DNA of 38,081 bases from Chloroflexota bacterium (lineage in GTDB: Bacteria; Chloroflexota; Dehalococcoidia; DSTF01; RBG-16-68-14). Below the pieces are notes generated by a model. That model ran no database searches. It worked only from the letters and a program-made list of their open reading frames with translations, and was not told where the DNA came from. Positions 37,800 to 38,081 of this stretch are shown piece after piece. A program made the translations under genes and the position numbers. The stretch spans positions 1 to 38,081 of the forward strand of contig JACZYW010000003.1 of assembly GCA_022570885.1 (NCBI GenBank), written 5' to 3'. Each line of letters starts with the position of its first letter. The first letter of the stretch is position 1.

Positions 37800-38081
37800 T
37801 TAGGTTTGCGCGCCGTGGGCCTCCGGCAGGCTCAGGGACCAGCGGCGGAAGAGCTTCGCGTACTCGCCATCGAGCGCGAGCAGCTCGTCATGGTGGCCGT
37901 CCTCGATCACGCGGCCATCGTCGATCAGCAACACCCGCTCTGCGTGTTCAGCCGTGCTCAGCCGGTGCGCGACGACGACGCTCGTGCGGCCGGCGAGTAG
38001 CTGGCGCATCGCCACCTCGACGAGCACTTCGGTGCCCGGATCGAGGCTCGAAGTCGCCTCGTCCAGAATCAGCACGGCCGG
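37800..38081 (-). CDS. ABC transporter ATPase, C-terminal part, truncated by window edge
   Basis: AVLILDEATSSLDPGTEVLVEVAMRQLLAGRTSVVVAHRLSTAEHAERVLLIDDGRVIEDGHHDELLALDGEYAKLFRRW. Confidence 0.93.
   Translation of the reverse strand, partial: PAVLILDEATSSLDPGTEVLVEVAMRQLLAGRTSVVVAHRLSTAEHAERVLLIDDGRVIEDGHHDELLALDGEYAKLFRRWSLSLPEAHGAQT

Overview
GC-rich bacterial window. F420-type enzymes and the overall gene style fit a Chloroflexota or actinobacterial-like host, but this is inference and taxonomy was not tested. Left flank: the N-terminus of a zinc-ribbon Ser/Thr kinase, an aldo/keto reductase, and a coupled pair of cyclic-nucleotide-domain proteins (CNBD-patatin and CNBD-FHA-ABCG). Centre (about 6.9-30.1 kb, all + strand, many 1-4 nt overlaps): one long operon-like cluster containing FAD oxidoreductase - SCP2 - FAD oxidoreductase - SCP2, three divergent type-II DMSO-reductase-family molybdenum catalytic subunits, two 4-cluster Fe-S beta subunits, one ethylbenzene-dehydrogenase-gamma-like heme subunit, a TorD/NarJ-like chaperone, a MobB-FmdE fusion, MobA, an NCS1-like permease, an MFS exporter, a nitrilase and a SAM methyltransferase. 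Sterol-carrier domains next to EBDH/steroid-C25-dehydrogenase-type molybdoenzyme parts suggest an undescribed pathway for anaerobic or O2-independent oxidation of a hydrophobic (isoprenoid, steroid or hydrocarbon) substrate. The cluster is bracketed by truncated tRNA-Gly 3' ends sharing a 26-bp perfect direct repeat (6056 and 30623), decayed tyrosine-integrase N-terminal fragments at both ends, and short arm-site-like repeats. This looks like a fossilised genomic island of about 24.6 kb. Right flank: ordinary metabolic genes (F420 nitroreductase, ABC1/UbiB kinase, aldo/keto reductase, methyltransferase, two alpha/beta hydrolases, LLM F420 oxidoreductase, and the C-terminal end of an ABC transporter ATPase).
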